DNA of 64,000 nt, from contig NZ_CP099993.1 in assembly GCF_024138125.1 (NCBI RefSeq), positions 2,480,001-2,544,000 of the forward strand. Direction: 5' to 3'. A program made the position numbers and the translations under genes. The stretch is from Halorussus salilacus (lineage in GTDB: Archaea; Halobacteriota; Halobacteria; Halobacteriales; Haladaptataceae). Positions 62,907 through 64,000 of this stretch are shown piece by piece. The notes under the pieces were generated by a model, which made no database searches, had not been told where the DNA came from, and saw nothing but the letters and a program-made list of their open reading frames with translations. Position 1 is the first letter of the stretch. Each line of letters opens with the position of its first letter.

Positions 62907-63077
62907 TGTTGGGTTGATGCACGCTCTCAAGGGGACGAAATGGCGAAGAGAGCTCGAAGATTCTCGGCTCTCGGCAGGTCGCGTGATGTCGAGAAACGCC
63001 GGGTAACGGCTCAATTAGCCCGTTGAAATCGGCTGAGGGTTCTACGTGTCTGCTCGGAATCCTGAACCCGAACTCGG

Positions 63078-63084
63078 TATATAG
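63078..63084 (+). promoter_or_regulatory. TATA box of the divergent phoU-like gene
   Basis: TATATAG at 63078-63084 in the plus direction, 42 bases before ATG 63126. The two TATA-like boxes of pstS and this gene face away from each other within a 273-base shared control region. Confidence 0.5.
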
Positions 63085-63125
63085 AGATAGGTGGATTTAT
63101 CCCTAATCGAATGTGACGTACGCAC

Positions 63126-64000
63126 ATGGAAACCCGGAAGGTGCAGGTCACGGGCGGTTCGACGTTCACGGTCTCGATTCCGAAGGACTGGGCGACCGAT
63201 AACGGCATCGAGGCGGGCGAGCGACTCGCGTTCTACCCGCAGGACGACTCGCTCGTGGTCACGCCCCGCGATTCGGACGAGAAGTCCGAGGGGACCCTCG
63301 ACATCACCGACCTCCGTGGCGAGAGCCTCACCCGGACCGTGATGACGATGTACGTCAGCGGCTTCGACGTGATGGTGCTCGAATCGGGGCGCATCGACGC
63401 CGACCAGCGTCAGGCCATCCGACAGGCGACCCAGAGTCTCGTCGGACTGGAGGTCATCGAGGAGACCGGCGACCGGGTGGTCATTCAGGACCTGCTCGAC
63501 TCCTCGGAGCTGTCGGTCCACAACGCGGTCACGCGCATGCGACTCATTTCTTTGAGCATGCTCGAAGACGCGGTAACCGCCATCTGCGAGAACGACGACT
63601 CGCTCGCCGAGGACGTCATCGAGCGCGACGACGACGTCGACCGCCTGTGGTTCATGGTCTCGCGCATCTTCCGGGCCACGCTCAGGACGCCGAAGGCCGC
63701 CGAGGAACTCGGGATTCCCCGCGAGGTCTGCTTCGACTACCACTCCAGCGCGCGTCAGCTGGAGCGGATCGCCGACCACGCCGCGAAGATGGCCCAGCAC
63801 GCCCGCCAGCTCGGCGAGATTCCCGAGGAGGTGGCCGAGTCACTCGGAGGCCTCCACGCCGACGCCGCCGAGATCGTCAACACCGCGATGGACGCCCTCC
63901 TGCTCGACGACAGCGCGGAGGCGACCGCGCTCGCCAACGAGGCCCGCGAGCACGTCCGGGAGATAGACCAGCACACCCGAACCGTCGACGACCAGATACG
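63126..64000 (+). CDS. AbrB/SpoVT-PhoU phosphate uptake regulator (3' end cut off)
   Basis: At least 291 residues, running out of the window. N-terminal swapped-hairpin AbrB-type DNA-binding domain ('RKVQVTGGSTFTVSIPKDWA', residues 4-23 on, to ~50), followed by a helical PhoU domain (residues ~110-290; 'FDYHSSARQLERIADHAAKM' has the PhoU ERIADHA motif). Such fusions regulate pst genes in haloarchaea. It is divergent from pstS, which suits that role. Confidence 0.9.
   Translation, partial: METRKVQVTGGSTFTVSIPKDWATDNGIEAGERLAFYPQDDSLVVTPRDSDEKSEGTLDITDLRGESLTRTVMTMYVSGFDVMVLESGRIDADQRQAIRQATQSLVGLEVIEETGDRVVIQDLLDSSELSVHNAVTRMRLISLSMLEDAVTAICENDDSLAEDVIERDDDVDRLWFMVSRIFRATLRTPKAAEELGIPREVCFDYHSSARQLERIADHAAKMAQHARQLGEIPEEVAESLGGLHADAAEIVNTAMDALLLDDSAEATALANEAREHVREIDQHTRTVDDQI

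Noticed and set aside
62853-63014. 54-residue N-terminal extension of PstS
   Set aside because: It would precede the Tat/lipobox signal and span the AT-rich promoter.

Overview
The window is a stretch of chromosome from an extremely halophilic archaeon (class Halobacteria). The evidence is G+C-rich DNA with near-saturated GC at third codon positions, Asp/Glu-rich proteins, twin-arginine signal peptides, an archaeal spc-type ribosomal operon ending in SecY, archaeal DNA-end repair genes (NurA, HerA, RadB), CDC48, and haloarchaeal families such as HalOD1 and a Bat-like HTH regulator. The genus cannot be fixed from the sequence. I see no transposase, integrase, CRISPR array or rRNA.

Layout. 1-5.3 kb: tail of the spc operon (S4e, L5, S14, S8, L6, L32e, L19e, L18, S5, L30, L15), then secY (5.5-6.9 kb). 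7-9.2 kb: small and exported unknown proteins. 9.3-12.6 kb: potassium uptake (trkA, a stand-alone Lrp/AsnC ligand-binding protein, trkH). 12.6-15.4 kb: amino-acid permease with universal-stress domains plus a UspA. 16-18 kb: adk and an EMC3/DUF106 membrane protein. 18-21.6 kb: a 54-aa ORF overlapping a PIN protein, a four-repeat LEA2/WHy protein and a KaiC/RAD55-like protein with a damaged Walker A. 21.7 kb: tRNA-Leu(UAA) followed by a 23-bp tandem repeat. 22.7-23.9 kb: a second TrkA protein with two more small Lrp-like proteins. 24-28.5 kb: lone E1-alpha dehydrogenase, Bat-like regulator, monooxygenase-like protein, HalOD1, amidohydrolase. 28.5-29.6 kb: low-GC island with a four-helix membrane protein. 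29.6-33.1 kb: nadA-nadB-nadC. 33.3-34.8 kb: gpmI.

34.8-35.5 kb is a gene-free block of nested inverted repeats, parts of which recur at 48.0-48.2 and 49.5-49.7 kb. 35.5-39.2 kb: nurA and herA (DNA-end resection), herA with a central segment of different codon use. 39.3-41.9 kb: UspA, a frameshifted membrane gene, and a KaiC-like ATPase. 42-47.9 kb: nadK, mptA, zinc-finger protein, a PyrF homologue that lacks most catalytic residues, HAD hydrolase, two uncharacterised proteins, S8e, radB. 48.2-48.7 kb: AT-rich island with one orphan gene. 48.7-53.7 kb: RNase H-fold protein, larC with a His-rich linker, cdc48. 53.8-57.4 kb: DUF4097-like lipoprotein and two paralogous sensor-domain membrane proteins bracketing a wHTH operon. 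57.5-64 kb: phosphate uptake (phoU, pstB, pstA, pstC, pstS, all minus) with a divergent AbrB-PhoU regulator running off the end.

The functional groups are coherent: translation/secretion, K+ homeostasis, NAD synthesis (nadABC plus nadK), DNA repair and phosphate uptake. The least expected observations are the PyrF-like protein missing substrate and catalytic residues, the dispersed structured element family with a compensated variable hairpin, the mosaic herA, and perfect short palindromes lying inside coding sequences.
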